The notes: generated by a model not told the origin, from the letters alone. DNA of 64,000 bases from Vibrio plantisponsor (GCF_013041605.1 NZ_JABEQC010000010.1:1-64000); one strand, 5' to 3'. Numbered from the stretch's first letter, positions 41,602 to 50,626 are shown. Made by a program: numbers and translations.

Positions 41602-42429
41602 TTATGCCGCTTTATAGAGCAATTTGTCCAACAGCGCGCCGGGTAACACTCGTTTTAAAATTGCCGCAATTTTTGTTGGTGTTGTTACTCTATAACGTAA
41701 TTTTGGCTTGGCAGATTCCAGTGCATGGATCAAAGGTTCTAAGCACGTTTCTGGAGGAAGCACGAAACGATTATTGGACGTCTCTTTAGCTAAACGAGCC
41801 AACTGAGCTTCATAGTCAGAGTGATGAACACTCTCTTGTACGTTTATCCATTGTTTAAACGCTTGTAATGCATTCGCTCTAAATTCCGTTTCTATTGGTC
41901 CCGGTTCAATAATGCTAATTTTTATATTGGTATGTCTTAATTCAAGGCGGAGGGTATCTGTCCAGCCTTCTAGGGCAAACTTCGATGTATTGTAAGCGCC
42001 CCTGTATTTCATCGCGGCAAAACCTAAGATTGAGCTGTTTTGCACAATGCGCCCATGTCCCAGTTGACGAAAGTGAGGCAGTAGCAATGTGGTTAGTGTA
42101 TGCCAACCGAATAGGTTAGTTTCTAACTGTTGGCGTAACGCTTGTGTAGGCAAATCCTCTAAAGCGCCCGGCTGACCATAAGCACCGTTGTTAAATAAAG
42201 CTGAAAGCTGGTGATTTGAAAGCTCTAGTGCTTGTTCAACACCTTTTCTAATGCTTTCTTCATTCGCCAGATCGAGTTGGATACAGGTTAATCCTTCGTT
42301 GCTGAGCCGTTGTACATCTTGTTGTTTTCTGCAAGACGCAATCACTTGATACCCTCTTTTATGTAGGGCGTGAGCTGCCATATAACCTATGCCCGAAGAG
42401 CAACCTGTGATTAATATTGAATGCGTCAT
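41602..42429 (-). CDS. ybbO: SDR-family oxidoreductase (YbbO-like)
   Basis: Short-chain dehydrogenase of 275 residues. It has the NAD(P)-binding motif ITGCSSGIG at the N-terminus, the LFNNGAYG segment (NNAG equivalent) and the catalytic Ser-Tyr-xxx-Lys as NSSILGF followed by YNTSK. The C-terminal VLPGALLDKLLY resembles E. coli YbbO (an aldehyde/ketone reductase), encoded near ybbN there too. Physiological substrate is not predictable. Confidence 0.88.
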   Translation of the reverse strand: MTHSILITGCSSGIGYMAAHALHKRGYQVIASCRKQQDVQRLSNEGLTCIQLDLANEESIRKGVEQALELSNHQLSALFNNGAYGQPGALEDLPTQALRQQLETNLFGWHTLTTLLLPHFRQLGHGRIVQNSSILGFAAMKYRGAYNTSKFALEGWTDTLRLELRHTNIKISIIEPGPIETEFRANALQAFKQWINVQESVHHSDYEAQLARLAKETSNNRFVLPPETCLEPLIHALESAKPKLRYRVTTPTKIAAILKRVLPGALLDKLLYKAA

Positions 42430-42447
42430 GAATTTTCCTAAATAAAA

Positions 42448-43362
42448 CTAATTGGCGTACTGAAGTAGGTTCTTTAATGCAGGCTCGATATGAGAAAACT
42501 GAAACTGGAAGCCTAGCTCAGTCAATTTTTTGGGTTTGGCTCGCATGCTGTCGAGTAATAATTCCGATGCTTCACCCATGAGCAATTTTATTGCCCACTT
42601 AGGTGTGAATAAAAAGTGCGGACGTTTTATTGCAGAAGCCAAGCATTGACTAAACAGTGCATTGGTTACAGGATGTGGGGCACTTAGGTTAAATGCACCT
42701 TGAGCATGTTCTGTGGTTAACAAAAACATAATGGCTTGTACCATGTCTGTCATATGTATCCATGGGATATATTGCTGCCCAGAGCCAATTGGTCCTCCTA
42801 ATCCCAGCCTATATGGAGGAAGCATTTTCTGTAGTGCACCTCCTGCCGGAGAAAGCACAACTCCCGTTCTCAGTATGCATACTCTTGTCCTGTCTGATTG
42901 CGCTCTCAGAGCAATCTGTTCCCATTTGTCACACACTTGATGGGAAAAACTTTGATGGTGAACATGCAGACTTTCGTCAAAAGGATGAGACTGTTGGTCT
43001 CCGTAATAACCGACGGCTGAGCCACTGATCAATACTGCTGGTGGTTTGGTGCTGGCATGAATCAGCGAAACCAACTGCTCGGTAATGTCCCATCGACTGC
43101 GGCATATGCGTGACTTTTGTTTTCGGCTCCAACGTTTATTGGCAATAGGTTCGCCCGCCAAGTTGATCACCGCATCGAAATGATTGAGGTCTTGTAAATC
43201 AAGCAAAGAGTTAATGAAGTTAAGATTGCTACTCTGAATATGACTTAACTGATGTTTCGCATTTTCTATATTACGCGTTAATACGGTTACTTGCTCTGTC
43301 ATCAGTAGCTTTAACAATTCACGCCCGATAAAACCGGTTCCGCCGGTGATAAGTATATTCAT
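42448..43362 (-). CDS. yfcH: TIGR01777-family epimerase/NAD-binding protein (YfcH-like)
   Basis: Extended SDR-like protein of 304 residues from the ATG at 43362, which follows a GGAGAG Shine-Dalgarno; the longer upstream frame lacks one. It has ILITGGTGFIG, NLAGEPIANKRWSRKQK, GSAVGYYG and the C-terminal DUF1731-type LLLDSMRAKPKKLTELGF, all typical of YfcH. Biochemical role unknown. It is adjacent to ybbO with 18 nt between, so co-transcription is likely. Confidence 0.9.
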   Translation of the reverse strand: MNILITGGTGFIGRELLKLLMTEQVTVLTRNIENAKHQLSHIQSSNLNFINSLLDLQDLNHFDAVINLAGEPIANKRWSRKQKSRICRSRWDITEQLVSLIHASTKPPAVLISGSAVGYYGDQQSHPFDESLHVHHQSFSHQVCDKWEQIALRAQSDRTRVCILRTGVVLSPAGGALQKMLPPYRLGLGGPIGSGQQYIPWIHMTDMVQAIMFLLTTEHAQGAFNLSAPHPVTNALFSQCLASAIKRPHFLFTPKWAIKLLMGEASELLLDSMRAKPKKLTELGFQFQFSHIEPALKNLLQYAN

Positions 43363-43532
43363 AGCCTCTCCTTTGCTACCTAAGTATAGGCAGTATCTAC
43401 AAGCCAATCGCTGCACAGCTGTTGTTATCAGAGTACGAGATTCAGTGAGAACTGCAATACGCTGTTTTTACTTGTGATAATTATTTGCTCAGCCCTGTAC
43501 CTAGGTCACACCAAGATTGGGGTTCTTTTGCC

Positions 43533-44300
43533 ATGATGATTCATGACAAAGGTTATGGGGGTAGTATGTCAGGATTGACAGCACTGTTTAAAGCGATGCT
43601 AGCGAGTATGCGAGACTTGATGCCAATCGTGATGGTTATAGCCTTTTTTCAATTGTTTGTTTTGCAAGATGTTCTCCCTAATTTCTTAAGCGTTTTATTT
43701 GGCTTGGTTCTAGTGGTTCTTGGGCTGACTTTTTTTATTTTTGGTTTAGAAATGGGGCTGTTTCCGATAGGGGAGTCGATGGCTCAAGCGTTTGCTCGCA
43801 AAGGGAGCGCATTCTGGCTACTGGCATTTGCGTTTTGTCTTGGCTTCGGAACGACGATTGCGGAGCCGGCTCTCACCTCCATTGCAACAGAGGCCGCAAA
43901 AGTGGCAGCAGAGGGAGGGATGATTGCCCATTCACAACAAGATATGGAAAGCTACGCAAACGGGCTTAGGCTAACCGTCGCTTTATCCGTCGGAATTGCC
44001 ATTGTGATCGGTGTGATTCGTATTGTGAAAGGCTGGCCGATCCACTACATGATAGCGATAGGGTACATCGGGGTTGTTGTGATGACAGCGTTTGCTCCTC
44101 CAAGCATTATCGGTGTTGCCTACGATTCCGGCGGTGTCACAACATCAACCATCACAGTTCCTTTGGTGACTGCTCTGGGCATTGGTTTAGCTTCCGCTAT
44201 TAAAGGTAGAAATCCGATGCTTGATGGGTTCGGTCTTATCGCGTTTGCCTCGTTATTGCCAATGATATTCGTCATGGTATTTGGCATGGTGATGACATGA
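43533..44300 (+). CDS. DUF1538 membrane protein, first of a pair
   Basis: A hydrophobic protein of 255 residues from the ATG at 43533; ATGs at 43536 and 43566 (with GGGGG just before) are alternatives, and the frame opens at 43485. About seven membrane segments. DUF1538 signatures are [27 protein letters not shown] and [17 protein letters not shown]. The family is uncharacterised but looks like a transporter or channel. Its stop overlaps the start of a second, paralogous DUF1538 gene (ATGA), suggesting the two proteins assemble. Downstream genes encode PII-like and CBS proteins. Confidence 0.85.
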   Translation: MMIHDKGYGGSMSGLTALFKAMLASMRDLMPIVMVIAFFQLFVLQDVLPNFLSVLFGLVLVVLGLTFFIFGLEMGLFPIGESMAQAFARKGSAFWLLAFAFCLGFGTTIAEPALTSIATEAAKVAAEGGMIAHSQQDMESYANGLRLTVALSVGIAIVIGVIRIVKGWPIHYMIAIGYIGVVVMTAFAPPSIIGVAYDSGGVTTSTITVPLVTALGIGLASAIKGRNPMLDGFGLIAFASLLPMIFVMVFGMVMT

Positions 44301-45106
44301 TTTCACTCGGCACTTTTTATTCCACTCTTATATCCACTCTTCAGGATGTCTTTCCGATCGCTGTGATCATTGCTGGTTTTCAGTTTGTTGTTTTGCGTAA
44401 ACCACTCGCGAACCCAATACGAGTGTTAATCGGGTTCGCCTATGTAATTTTTGGTCTTACGCTGTTCCTGCTGGGGCTCGAGTTTGCGCTATTTCCCTTA
44501 GGAAAAACCATGGCGACGCAATTAACCTCACCTGATTTGCTGACTGAGTTCCGCTTGAGTATTGGCGACAAATTGCAATGGATTGATTACTACTGGGTAT
44601 ATCTGTTTGCTTTTAGCATAGGTTTTAGCACCACCATTGCCGAACCTTCGTTAATAGCCGTGGCTATCAAAGCAAATCAGGTATCCGGTGGTGCAATATC
44701 GGTTAATGGTTTGAGAATGGCTGTGGCGCTGGGGGTTGCAGTCGGTATTACCCTTGGTTGCTATCGTATTGTGGTTGGCGACCCTATTCATTACTACATT
44801 ATTGCCGGATACGTTGTGGTGGTTATTCAAACCTTTTTTGCACCACAACTGATAACCCCTTTAGCTTATGACTCTGGAGGAGTAACGACCTCCACTGTAA
44901 CCGTCCCGATTGTTGCAGCATTGGGACTTGGGCTGGCTTCCACTGTTCCCGGACGAAACCCGATGATTGATGGCTTTGGTCTTATCGCGTTTGCCAGCTT
45001 ATTTCCTATTATTTCGGTAATGGGATATGCACAAATTACTCAGTGGCTTAATCGAAAATCTGAGTGCACAGATGCAACTAGAAAGGAGAAAGATAATGCG
45101 GTTTAA
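44297..45106 (+). CDS. DUF1538 membrane protein, second of a pair
   Basis: A 269-residue paralogue of the preceding protein, with the same order of features: [64 protein letters not shown]. The charged C-terminal tail ([19 protein letters not shown]) is extra. It overlaps the first gene by 4 nt, and the following PII-like gene starts 11 nt before its stop codon. The tandem arrangement suggests an old duplication giving a heteromeric membrane complex. Function unknown. Confidence 0.85.
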   Translation: MISLGTFYSTLISTLQDVFPIAVIIAGFQFVVLRKPLANPIRVLIGFAYVIFGLTLFLLGLEFALFPLGKTMATQLTSPDLLTEFRLSIGDKLQWIDYYWVYLFAFSIGFSTTIAEPSLIAVAIKANQVSGGAISVNGLRMAVALGVAVGITLGCYRIVVGDPIHYYIIAGYVVVVIQTFFAPQLITPLAYDSGGVTTSTVTVPIVAALGLGLASTVPGRNPMIDGFGLIAFASLFPIISVMGYAQITQWLNRKSECTDATRKEKDNAV

Positions 45107-45446
45107 GTTAATTCTGGCGTTTGTCGAAGATGCAAAAACGGACTTAGTGCTTGATGCCGCAAGAGAAGCGGGGGCAACTGGCGCTACGGTTATTAATAAT
45201 GCGCGAGGTGAAGGTTTAAATAAGAAGCGAACGTTTTTTGGTTTGACTTTAGAGGTACAAAAAGACGTTATCTTGTTAGTGGTTGAAGAGCATTTAGCTC
45301 GGCATATCCTCGAAACTATCAATGAAGTGGGCGAATTTGACGCGACTTCAGGGCAGGGGATCGCCATTCAGATTGATATTGAAGATGCCGTAGGTGTGGC
45401 GCATCAGGTTGAGCGTTTAACGAAAGTGGTGGAGGAAAATCTATGA
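45096..45446 (+). CDS. PII-like signal protein
   Basis: A 116-residue protein with a PII-type ferredoxin-like fold: [22 protein letters not shown] at the start, a middle T-loop-like region (ARGEGLNKKRTFFGLTLEV), VILLVVEEHLARHILETI and a C-terminal GQGIAIQIDIEDAVGV. The T-loop is short and lacks the uridylylated Tyr context (YRGxEY) of GlnB/GlnK. The start at 45096 has AGGAGA upstream and overlaps the DUF1538 stop by 11 nt. By analogy with GlnK-AmtB and SbtB-SbtA it probably gates the neighbouring membrane proteins. Confidence 0.82.
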   Translation: MRFKLILAFVEDAKTDLVLDAAREAGATGATVINNARGEGLNKKRTFFGLTLEVQKDVILLVVEEHLARHILETINEVGEFDATSGQGIAIQIDIEDAVGVAHQVERLTKVVEENL

Positions 45447-45850
45447 AGCGGGAAGATAAAGTTCGCGTCAGAGACGTCATGGCAGGCACCTATGTAATGG
45501 TTGATGGATTGACTACAGTTTTTGAAGGTATATGCCTTGCTAAAAAGCATCAGGTGAAAGCTCTAATCGTCGATAAACGCCATGAAGATGATGAGTATGG
45601 AATTGTGTTGATGAATGACATCGCCAAAAAAGTTCTTGCTAAGAATCGCTCGCCTAAGCGAACCAATATTTATGAAATTATGACCAAGCCAGCGCTGTCT
45701 GTTTCGCCAGACATGAATGTGAAATATTGCGCTCGCCTGTTTGAACGCTTTGGTATAAGCCGAGCGCCAGTCATAGATGGTGGGCGAATTATTGGCATGG
45801 TGAGTTATAACAATATTGTGGTGAATGGCATGGTAAGAGATGACGAGTAG
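45443..45850 (+). CDS. CBS-pair protein
   Basis: A 135-residue stand-alone Bateman module: first CBS about 5-62 (VRDVMAGTYVMVDGLTT), second about 72-130 (IYEIMTKPALSVSPDMNV, ISRAPVIDGGRIIGMVSY). CBS pairs usually bind adenosine nucleotides. Its start overlaps the PII-like stop by 4 nt (ATGA), so all four genes form one coupled operon. It probably supplies a second regulatory input to the DUF1538 pair; this is inferred from operon structure only. Confidence 0.85.
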   Translation: MKREDKVRVRDVMAGTYVMVDGLTTVFEGICLAKKHQVKALIVDKRHEDDEYGIVLMNDIAKKVLAKNRSPKRTNIYEIMTKPALSVSPDMNVKYCARLFERFGISRAPVIDGGRIIGMVSYNNIVVNGMVRDDE

Positions 45851-45895
45851 TTGTTAAACCATTAAACTCATGTGGTTTTTGCTATGAGGTCTATG

Positions 45896-46444
45896 ATGAA
45901 ACTGTTTTTTGCTTCCGATTTGCACGGCTCGCTTCCTGCAACTGAAAAGGTCTTGTCTTTGTTTGAGCAATCAGAGGCGTCAACGCTCGTCTTGTTAGGA
46001 GACCTTTTAAATCATGGGCCTCGCAATCCGATACCTGAAGGATACAACCCAGCAGCTGTAGCGGAGCGGCTTAATCACTATGCAGATAAAATAGTAGCGG
46101 TACGAGGTAACTGTGATAGTGAAGTTGACCAGTTGTTGCTGTCATTTCCGATGATGTCTGATTACGCATGGGGGATGCTTGAATCTGGACAAAGAATGTT
46201 CCTGACTCATGGCCATCTCTATAACCAAGACAACTGTCCTGCTATGGGGCAACGTGACATTCTGGTTCACGGACATACCCATATTCCATCAGCTCAAGAG
46301 TGGGAAAAAGGCTTTTTCTTCAATCCGGGCTCAGTGACCTTTCCAAAAAATGGCTTTGCACCCAGCTATGGATTATTCGAAGAAAACCAGCTTATGGTTA
46401 AGTCTCTTGATGGTAGTGAAGTGATTGCAAAAGCAGCCATCTAA
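45896..46444 (+). CDS. yfcE: phosphodiesterase YfcE
   Basis: Metallophosphoesterase of 182 residues, from the ATG at 45896 with GAGG six nt upstream. Metal-binding motifs are in order: FFASDLHGS (DxH), VLLGDLLNHG (GD), VRGNCDSE (GNCD), THGHLY and VHGHTHIP (GHxH). E. coli YfcE is a manganese-dependent phosphodiesterase on artificial substrates; the natural one is unknown. It lies 45 nt after the CBS gene without a terminator, so it may be the fifth gene of that operon. Confidence 0.92.
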   Translation: MKLFFASDLHGSLPATEKVLSLFEQSEASTLVLLGDLLNHGPRNPIPEGYNPAAVAERLNHYADKIVAVRGNCDSEVDQLLLSFPMMSDYAWGMLESGQRMFLTHGHLYNQDNCPAMGQRDILVHGHTHIPSAQEWEKGFFFNPGSVTFPKNGFAPSYGLFEENQLMVKSLDGSEVIAKAAI

Positions 46445-46459
46445 GAAGAAACAGCGTTG

Positions 46460-46497
46460 AAATAAAAGAAGAGCTCAAATGAGCTCTTCTTTTATTT
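46460..46497. terminator. bidirectional terminator between yfcE and the SelW-like gene
   Basis: A perfect 18-bp inverted repeat, AAATAAAAGAAGAGCTCA (46460-46477) with TGAGCTCTTCTTTTATTT (46480-46497), with a 2-nt spacer. It overlaps the stop codon of the convergent SelW-like gene (46492-46494). Confidence 0.8.
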
Positions 46498-46770
46498 TCT
46501 GTCTGAGTGGCCTAAATCACGCTCAGGATCAATAAGATCTCTAACGCGTTGTTTTAACTCTTTTGCTTCTGGGAATCCGCCATCTTTCTTGCGTTCCCAA
46601 ATCTGTACACCGTTACAGAAAATCTCATATCTGCCGCCTGTATCAGGGTGGAGCGATACTGTTTCAATTTCTTCACTGAAAGTATGCAATAGCTCTTGGC
46701 TCATCCAAGAGGCTCTTAGCATCCAGTTACATTGACGACAGTAAAAGATGTCTATTTTCGCTTTGTCCAT
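46492..46770 (-). CDS. SelT/SelW/SelH-family thioredoxin-fold protein
   Basis: A 92-residue Rdx-type protein with the CxxC motif IFYCRQCNW near residues 11-14, i.e. a Cys form of selenoprotein W, followed by LHPDTGGRYEIFCNG and FPEAKELKQRVRDLI. It is a likely small redox protein. It begins 8 nt after toxS on the same strand, so it is probably the third gene of the toxR transcript. No in-frame TGA or SECIS is needed because the motif uses Cys. The stop codon lies inside the terminator palindrome. Confidence 0.88.
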   Translation of the reverse strand: MDKAKIDIFYCRQCNWMLRASWMSQELLHTFSEEIETVSLHPDTGGRYEIFCNGVQIWERKKDGGFPEAKELKQRVRDLIDPERDLGHSDRK

Positions 46771-46777
46771 ATCTTCC

Positions 46778-47293
46778 TTAGTTGCTGAACAGTACGGTTG
46801 AACCGTGGTTCAAGCTTGTTAGCAGCAAAGTTTTGTTATTGACGATATCAACACGTCGGCTTTGCTGGGCTTCCATTTTGAAAAACTGAGTCACCAATTC
46901 AAGCTCTTCTTGAGTGAATTCTTGACTCTGGCTTTGTGAAACATTTCTAAACTTAGTTGGCGAAACCAGTAGGTAGTTATCGCTGACGTCCCACTTACCT
47001 GTTTCTGAGATATTCATGATGCTCTGTGGGTCATCATTGTTTGCATACAAAACTACATTAGATACGCGCACATAGGTACCGTTAGGTAAATACTTCACAT
47101 TTGAAGATATATCGACTCGACGTAACGAACCTATGGGTTGATGCGTCGTGGTGTTCTCAATGACGGTTACTGTTTTTGACTGCCATTCTCGCGAGGATAT
47201 CTCCTGCTCGATTTTTAAATCGCTTCCCCAATAGAGCCAACTGCTGAATGCCACTGAAACAATGCTCATCACTACCGCTATTCGTCTGATCAT
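46778..47293 (-). CDS. toxS: ToxS, periplasmic partner of ToxR
   Basis: Single-pass inner-membrane protein of 171 residues with an N-terminal membrane helix (about 5-24) and a periplasmic domain, including SLRRVDISSNVKYLPNGTYVRVSN, and a conserved end segment NKTLLLTSLNHGSTVLF. It binds the ToxR periplasmic domain, stabilises it against proteolysis and, with it, senses bile. Its start overlaps the toxR stop by 4 nt. Confidence 0.95.
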   Translation of the reverse strand: MIRRIAVVMSIVSVAFSSWLYWGSDLKIEQEISSREWQSKTVTVIENTTTHQPIGSLRRVDISSNVKYLPNGTYVRVSNVVLYANNDDPQSIMNISETGKWDVSDNYLLVSPTKFRNVSQSQSQEFTQEELELVTQFFKMEAQQSRRVDIVNNKTLLLTSLNHGSTVLFSN

Positions 47294-48210
47294 GATGATT
47301 CACCTCGCTGGCACACTTTGTTTATTTCATCTTGATTCGCCACAATCTTTAACGTGATATTGGCTGATGAATACTCAGGTTTATGAATGTAATTCAAGAT
47401 CAATACATCGTTATGCCCACCCGTTGCTATTACTTTCTCGAGAGCAAATTCGCCTTGATATTGAGTTATGTATTGATTGATACACAGTTCAATAGAAGGT
47501 AGCCATTCCGTTAGATCTGGGTGGTTCTTAGGAGTATCTACCACCACACCATGATAGCTCGCAAGCCTTCTGAATTCAGACTGAGTAGGACTAGTAAACA
47601 TCACTGCAAATATTGGTAGCAGCACTGAGACTAAAAACAACAGTTTAGTGACTAGATCGATAGGACGCTTCGTATTGCTTGGTTGTTGCGAAACTGCCGT
47701 TACTTCATCTTCATGAGACACACTGTTGTCTGTCGCCATGTGTGTTTCAACCTCAAGCTGAGTCGCTTGGTCTGAAACACCGCTACCGATTTCTTCTCCA
47801 TCCCACTCAACATTTTCAAGATCGTTCTCATCATCACTCACGTCGAGTTCAGAAATATCTGTGACTGTTGAGATTAACTGATAGCCGCGCTTAGGCACAG
47901 TTTTCACAAACTGTGGCGACTTGGTGGAATCTTTAAGCTGTTTACGCAAGGTAGATATAGCTTGAGTTAAGCTTGAATCATCTACTTCAAAGCCCTGTTC
48001 TCTCCAGACAAAATCATACAATTCGTTACGAGAAACGACCTCATTTGGACGTTGGCAGAATAGAAGGAGTATTCGACTTTCATTGCTGCCCAAACGAACA
48101 AGTTCATCGTCAAAAATATTATCAATCAGAGTGTTGCTAATTGAATCGAAAGTAAATCTGTCTCCGAGAAGGAATTTATTGCCTATGCCCGTCATCGATA
48201 TCTTCTTCAT
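47290..48210 (-). CDS. toxR: transmembrane transcription activator ToxR
   Basis: A 306-residue membrane-bound regulator. It has a cytoplasmic OmpR-type winged helix (about 15-115; GFEVDDSSLTQAISTLRK, VKTVPKRGYQLIS), an acidic variable tether (about 116-182), one membrane helix (about 186-206) and a periplasmic domain with two Cys (243 and 300) able to form the redox-sensitive disulfide. The M1 start at 48210 is given, but the internal ATG at 48195 (MTGIGNKF) matches starts annotated in other vibrios. It controls porins and virulence or bile resistance genes and is divergent from htpG. Confidence 0.97.
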   Translation of the reverse strand: MKKISMTGIGNKFLLGDRFTFDSISNTLIDNIFDDELVRLGSNESRILLLFCQRPNEVVSRNELYDFVWREQGFEVDDSSLTQAISTLRKQLKDSTKSPQFVKTVPKRGYQLISTVTDISELDVSDDENDLENVEWDGEEIGSGVSDQATQLEVETHMATDNSVSHEDEVTAVSQQPSNTKRPIDLVTKLLFLVSVLLPIFAVMFTSPTQSEFRRLASYHGVVVDTPKNHPDLTEWLPSIELCINQYITQYQGEFALEKVIATGGHNDVLILNYIHKPEYSSANITLKIVANQDEINKVCQRGESS

Positions 48211-48372
48211 TTATTTTTAGAGTCTTAAACCGCGTCTAACTGGGAATAGTTTCCATGCTAAGGAGTTAAGAAGGAGTTAAGACCACAATGAATATTTATC
48301 TTCCTTGATATAAAACTGTGCCAAGCATAATCAATAAAAATAAAAAAAACAGTGTTTTTTGACGTTACTGAC

Positions 48373-48400
48373 CTTGAATTTACATTCACCGCCCCTACTT
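48373..48400 (+). promoter_or_regulatory. sigma-32 type promoter of htpG
   Basis: CTTGAA (48373-48378), a 13-nt spacer and CCCCTACTT (48392-48400) match the heat-shock consensus CTTGAAA-N12-14-CCCCATNT with one change in the -10. It lies 86 nt upstream of the htpG start, in the toxR-htpG intergenic region. Confidence 0.75.
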
Positions 48401-48485
48401 ATTTAGCAAATTGGTTATCTTTCTGGTCTGGCTGATTTTTATTCGATCCGACCAGAAATCTCTAATGTGATGTTATGGAGCTAAA

Positions 48486-50390
48486 ATGAGCGAAACAACG
48501 ACAGCAAACAAAGAAACTCGTGGCTTTCAATCGGAAGTGAAGCAACTGCTTCATCTTATGATTCACTCTTTGTATTCAAACAAAGAGATCTTCCTACGTG
48601 AGTTGATTTCTAATGCTTCGGACGCTGCAGATAAACTGCGTTTTCAAGCACTATCAAATCCAGATCTTTACCAAGGTGATGCAGACCTTGGCGTTAAACT
48701 GTCATTCGACAAAGAGACAAAAACCATAACAATATCTGATAACGGTATTGGTATGACTCGCGAGAACGTGATTGACCATTTAGGTACTATCGCGAAATCG
48801 GGTACAGCCGAGTTTTTCTCTAAGCTTTCAGAAGAGCAAACCAAAGATTCTCAGTTAATTGGGCAATTCGGTGTTGGCTTCTACTCTGCATTTATCGTGG
48901 CTGATGCAGTAACTGTGCGTACTCGCGCTGCGGGAGTTGCGAGTAATGAAGCAGTTCAATGGCATTCTAAAGGTGAAGGTGAGTACACGGTTGAGTCAAT
49001 TGATAAAGCGAGTCGTGGTACGGATATCATTCTTCATCTTCGTGAAGAAGGGGAGGAATTCCTTTCTGAATGGCGTCTGCGTGATGTGATCTCAAAATAC
49101 TCAGATCATATCGGTATTCCAGTCTTTATTCAGACTGAAGATCGTGATGACGAAGGTAAAGAGACAGGCAACAAAAAGTGGGAGCAAATCAACAAGGCGC
49201 AAGCACTTTGGACTCGCAGCAAATCTGATATCACAGATGAAGAGTACCAAGAGTTCTACCGACATGTATCTCATGATTTCGCTGAACCACTAGTATGGAG
49301 CCACAACAAGGTTGAAGGTAAGAACGATTACACCAGCTTGTTGTACATTCCTTCTAAAGCGCCTTGGGACATGATGAATCGCGACCATAAGTCAGGTCTG
49401 AAACTGTACGTTCAACGCGTATTTATCATGGATGACGCAGAGCAATTTATGCCTTCTTACCTGCGTTTTGTGCGTGGTTTGATAGATTCAAACGATCTAC
49501 CGCTAAACGTTTCACGCGAAATTCTGCAAGATAACAAGATTACTCAATCTCTACGCAATGCATGTACTAAGCGTGTGCTTACTATGCTTGAACGTATGGC
49601 GAGTAATGATGCCGAGAAATATCAGTCTTTCTGGAAGCAGTTTGGTCTTGTGATGAAAGAAGGCCCGGCTGAAGACATGGCAAATAAAGAGAAAATTGCC
49701 GGTCTACTGCGTTTTGCTTCAACAGAAGTGGATTCTTCAGAGCAAACTATTGGTCTTGCATCTTATGTTGAACGCATGAAAGAAGGCCAAGACAAGATCT
49801 ACTACTTAACGGCTGACAGCTATGCGGCGGCTAAGAATAGCCCACACTTAGAACAGTTTAAGTCTAAGGGTATTGAAGTTATTCTGATGTACGATCGCAT
49901 TGATGAGTGGTTGATGAACTACTTAACAGAGTTTGATGGTAAGCAGTTCCAGTCAATCACTAAAGCGGGTCTAGACCTAAGTAAGTTCGAAGACGAAGCA
50001 GAGAAAGAGAAGCACAAAGAGACGGAACAAGAGTTCAAGTCAGTTGTGGAGCGTATTAAAGGTTACTTGGGTGACCGAGTGAAAGATGTGCGCACAACAT
50101 TCAAGCTTGCTACCACGCCAGCTGTTGTTGTGACAGATGATTTCGAAATGGGTACGCAAATGGCGAAGCTTTTGGAAGCGGCTGGTCAGGCTGTGCCAGA
50201 AGTGAAGTACATCTTCGAGATCAACCCTGACCACGCTTTGGTTAAGATGATGTCTGACGAGCCAGATGAAGAAGCATTTGGACGTTGGGTTGAAGTGTTA
50301 CTGGGTCAAGCAATGTTGGCTGAGCGCGGCTCTATGGCTGATCCTTCTCAGTTCTTGACAGCGATGAACAAACTTCTGACTAAGGTTTAA
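48486..50390 (+). CDS. htpG: chaperone protein HtpG (Hsp90)
   Basis: Bacterial Hsp90 of 634 residues, the normal length. The N-terminal ATPase (about 1-235) has [25 protein letters not shown] and [11 protein letters not shown]; the middle domain has [12 protein letters not shown] with the catalytic-loop Arg; a C-terminal dimerisation domain follows. A purine-rich GGAGCT Shine-Dalgarno sits 5-10 nt before the ATG. Its heat-shock promoter is shared with the divergent toxR region. The htpG-adk-hemH order is conserved in gamma-proteobacteria. Confidence 0.98.
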   Translation: MSETTTANKETRGFQSEVKQLLHLMIHSLYSNKEIFLRELISNASDAADKLRFQALSNPDLYQGDADLGVKLSFDKETKTITISDNGIGMTRENVIDHLGTIAKSGTAEFFSKLSEEQTKDSQLIGQFGVGFYSAFIVADAVTVRTRAAGVASNEAVQWHSKGEGEYTVESIDKASRGTDIILHLREEGEEFLSEWRLRDVISKYSDHIGIPVFIQTEDRDDEGKETGNKKWEQINKAQALWTRSKSDITDEEYQEFYRHVSHDFAEPLVWSHNKVEGKNDYTSLLYIPSKAPWDMMNRDHKSGLKLYVQRVFIMDDAEQFMPSYLRFVRGLIDSNDLPLNVSREILQDNKITQSLRNACTKRVLTMLERMASNDAEKYQSFWKQFGLVMKEGPAEDMANKEKIAGLLRFASTEVDSSEQTIGLASYVERMKEGQDKIYYLTADSYAAAKNSPHLEQFKSKGIEVILMYDRIDEWLMNYLTEFDGKQFQSITKAGLDLSKFEDEAEKEKHKETEQEFKSVVERIKGYLGDRVKDVRTTFKLATTPAVVVTDDFEMGTQMAKLLEAAGQAVPEVKYIFEINPDHALVKMMSDEPDEEAFGRWVEVLLGQAMLAERGSMADPSQFLTAMNKLLTKV

Positions 50391-50405
50391 TAATCTTAAT
50401 GAACA

Positions 50406-50433
50406 AAAAGCTCGCGAAATGCGGGCTTTTTTA
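50406..50433 (+). terminator. htpG terminator
   Basis: AAAGCTCGC pairs with GCGGGCTTT (one G-U pair) around a 5-nt loop, followed by TTTT. Confidence 0.8.
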
Positions 50434-50626
50434 TTAAAAGGTGAGCTAACATCGTTTATCTGTGTCGATTTGTGTTAAACGAGCTTGAGGTTTGAAAGGC
50501 AGGTTGCATTCTTTAGTCTTAGATTCGCCTGAGAGGCAAATTTATGTGATAGAATGCGAAGCTTGAATATGGTTATCAACGCGTGTATTTTGCACGCCAG
50601 CTTGCATTCGCTAGCTGTATCAACTG
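50434..50626. other. htpG-adk intergenic DNA
   Basis: No gene, RNA or recognisable regulatory site seen. TGTGATAGAATG (50546-50557) contains TAGAAT, a possible -10 of an adk promoter, but its -35 is not clear. Confidence 0.4.

Noticed and set aside
43485..43532. N-terminal extension of the first DUF1538 protein
   Set aside because: The added 16 residues are polar, lack a ribosome binding site and precede better ATG codons at 43533 and 43566.
46492..46770. Selenocysteine in the SelW-like protein
   Set aside because: The motif is CxxC with two TGC/TGT codons; no in-frame TGA.
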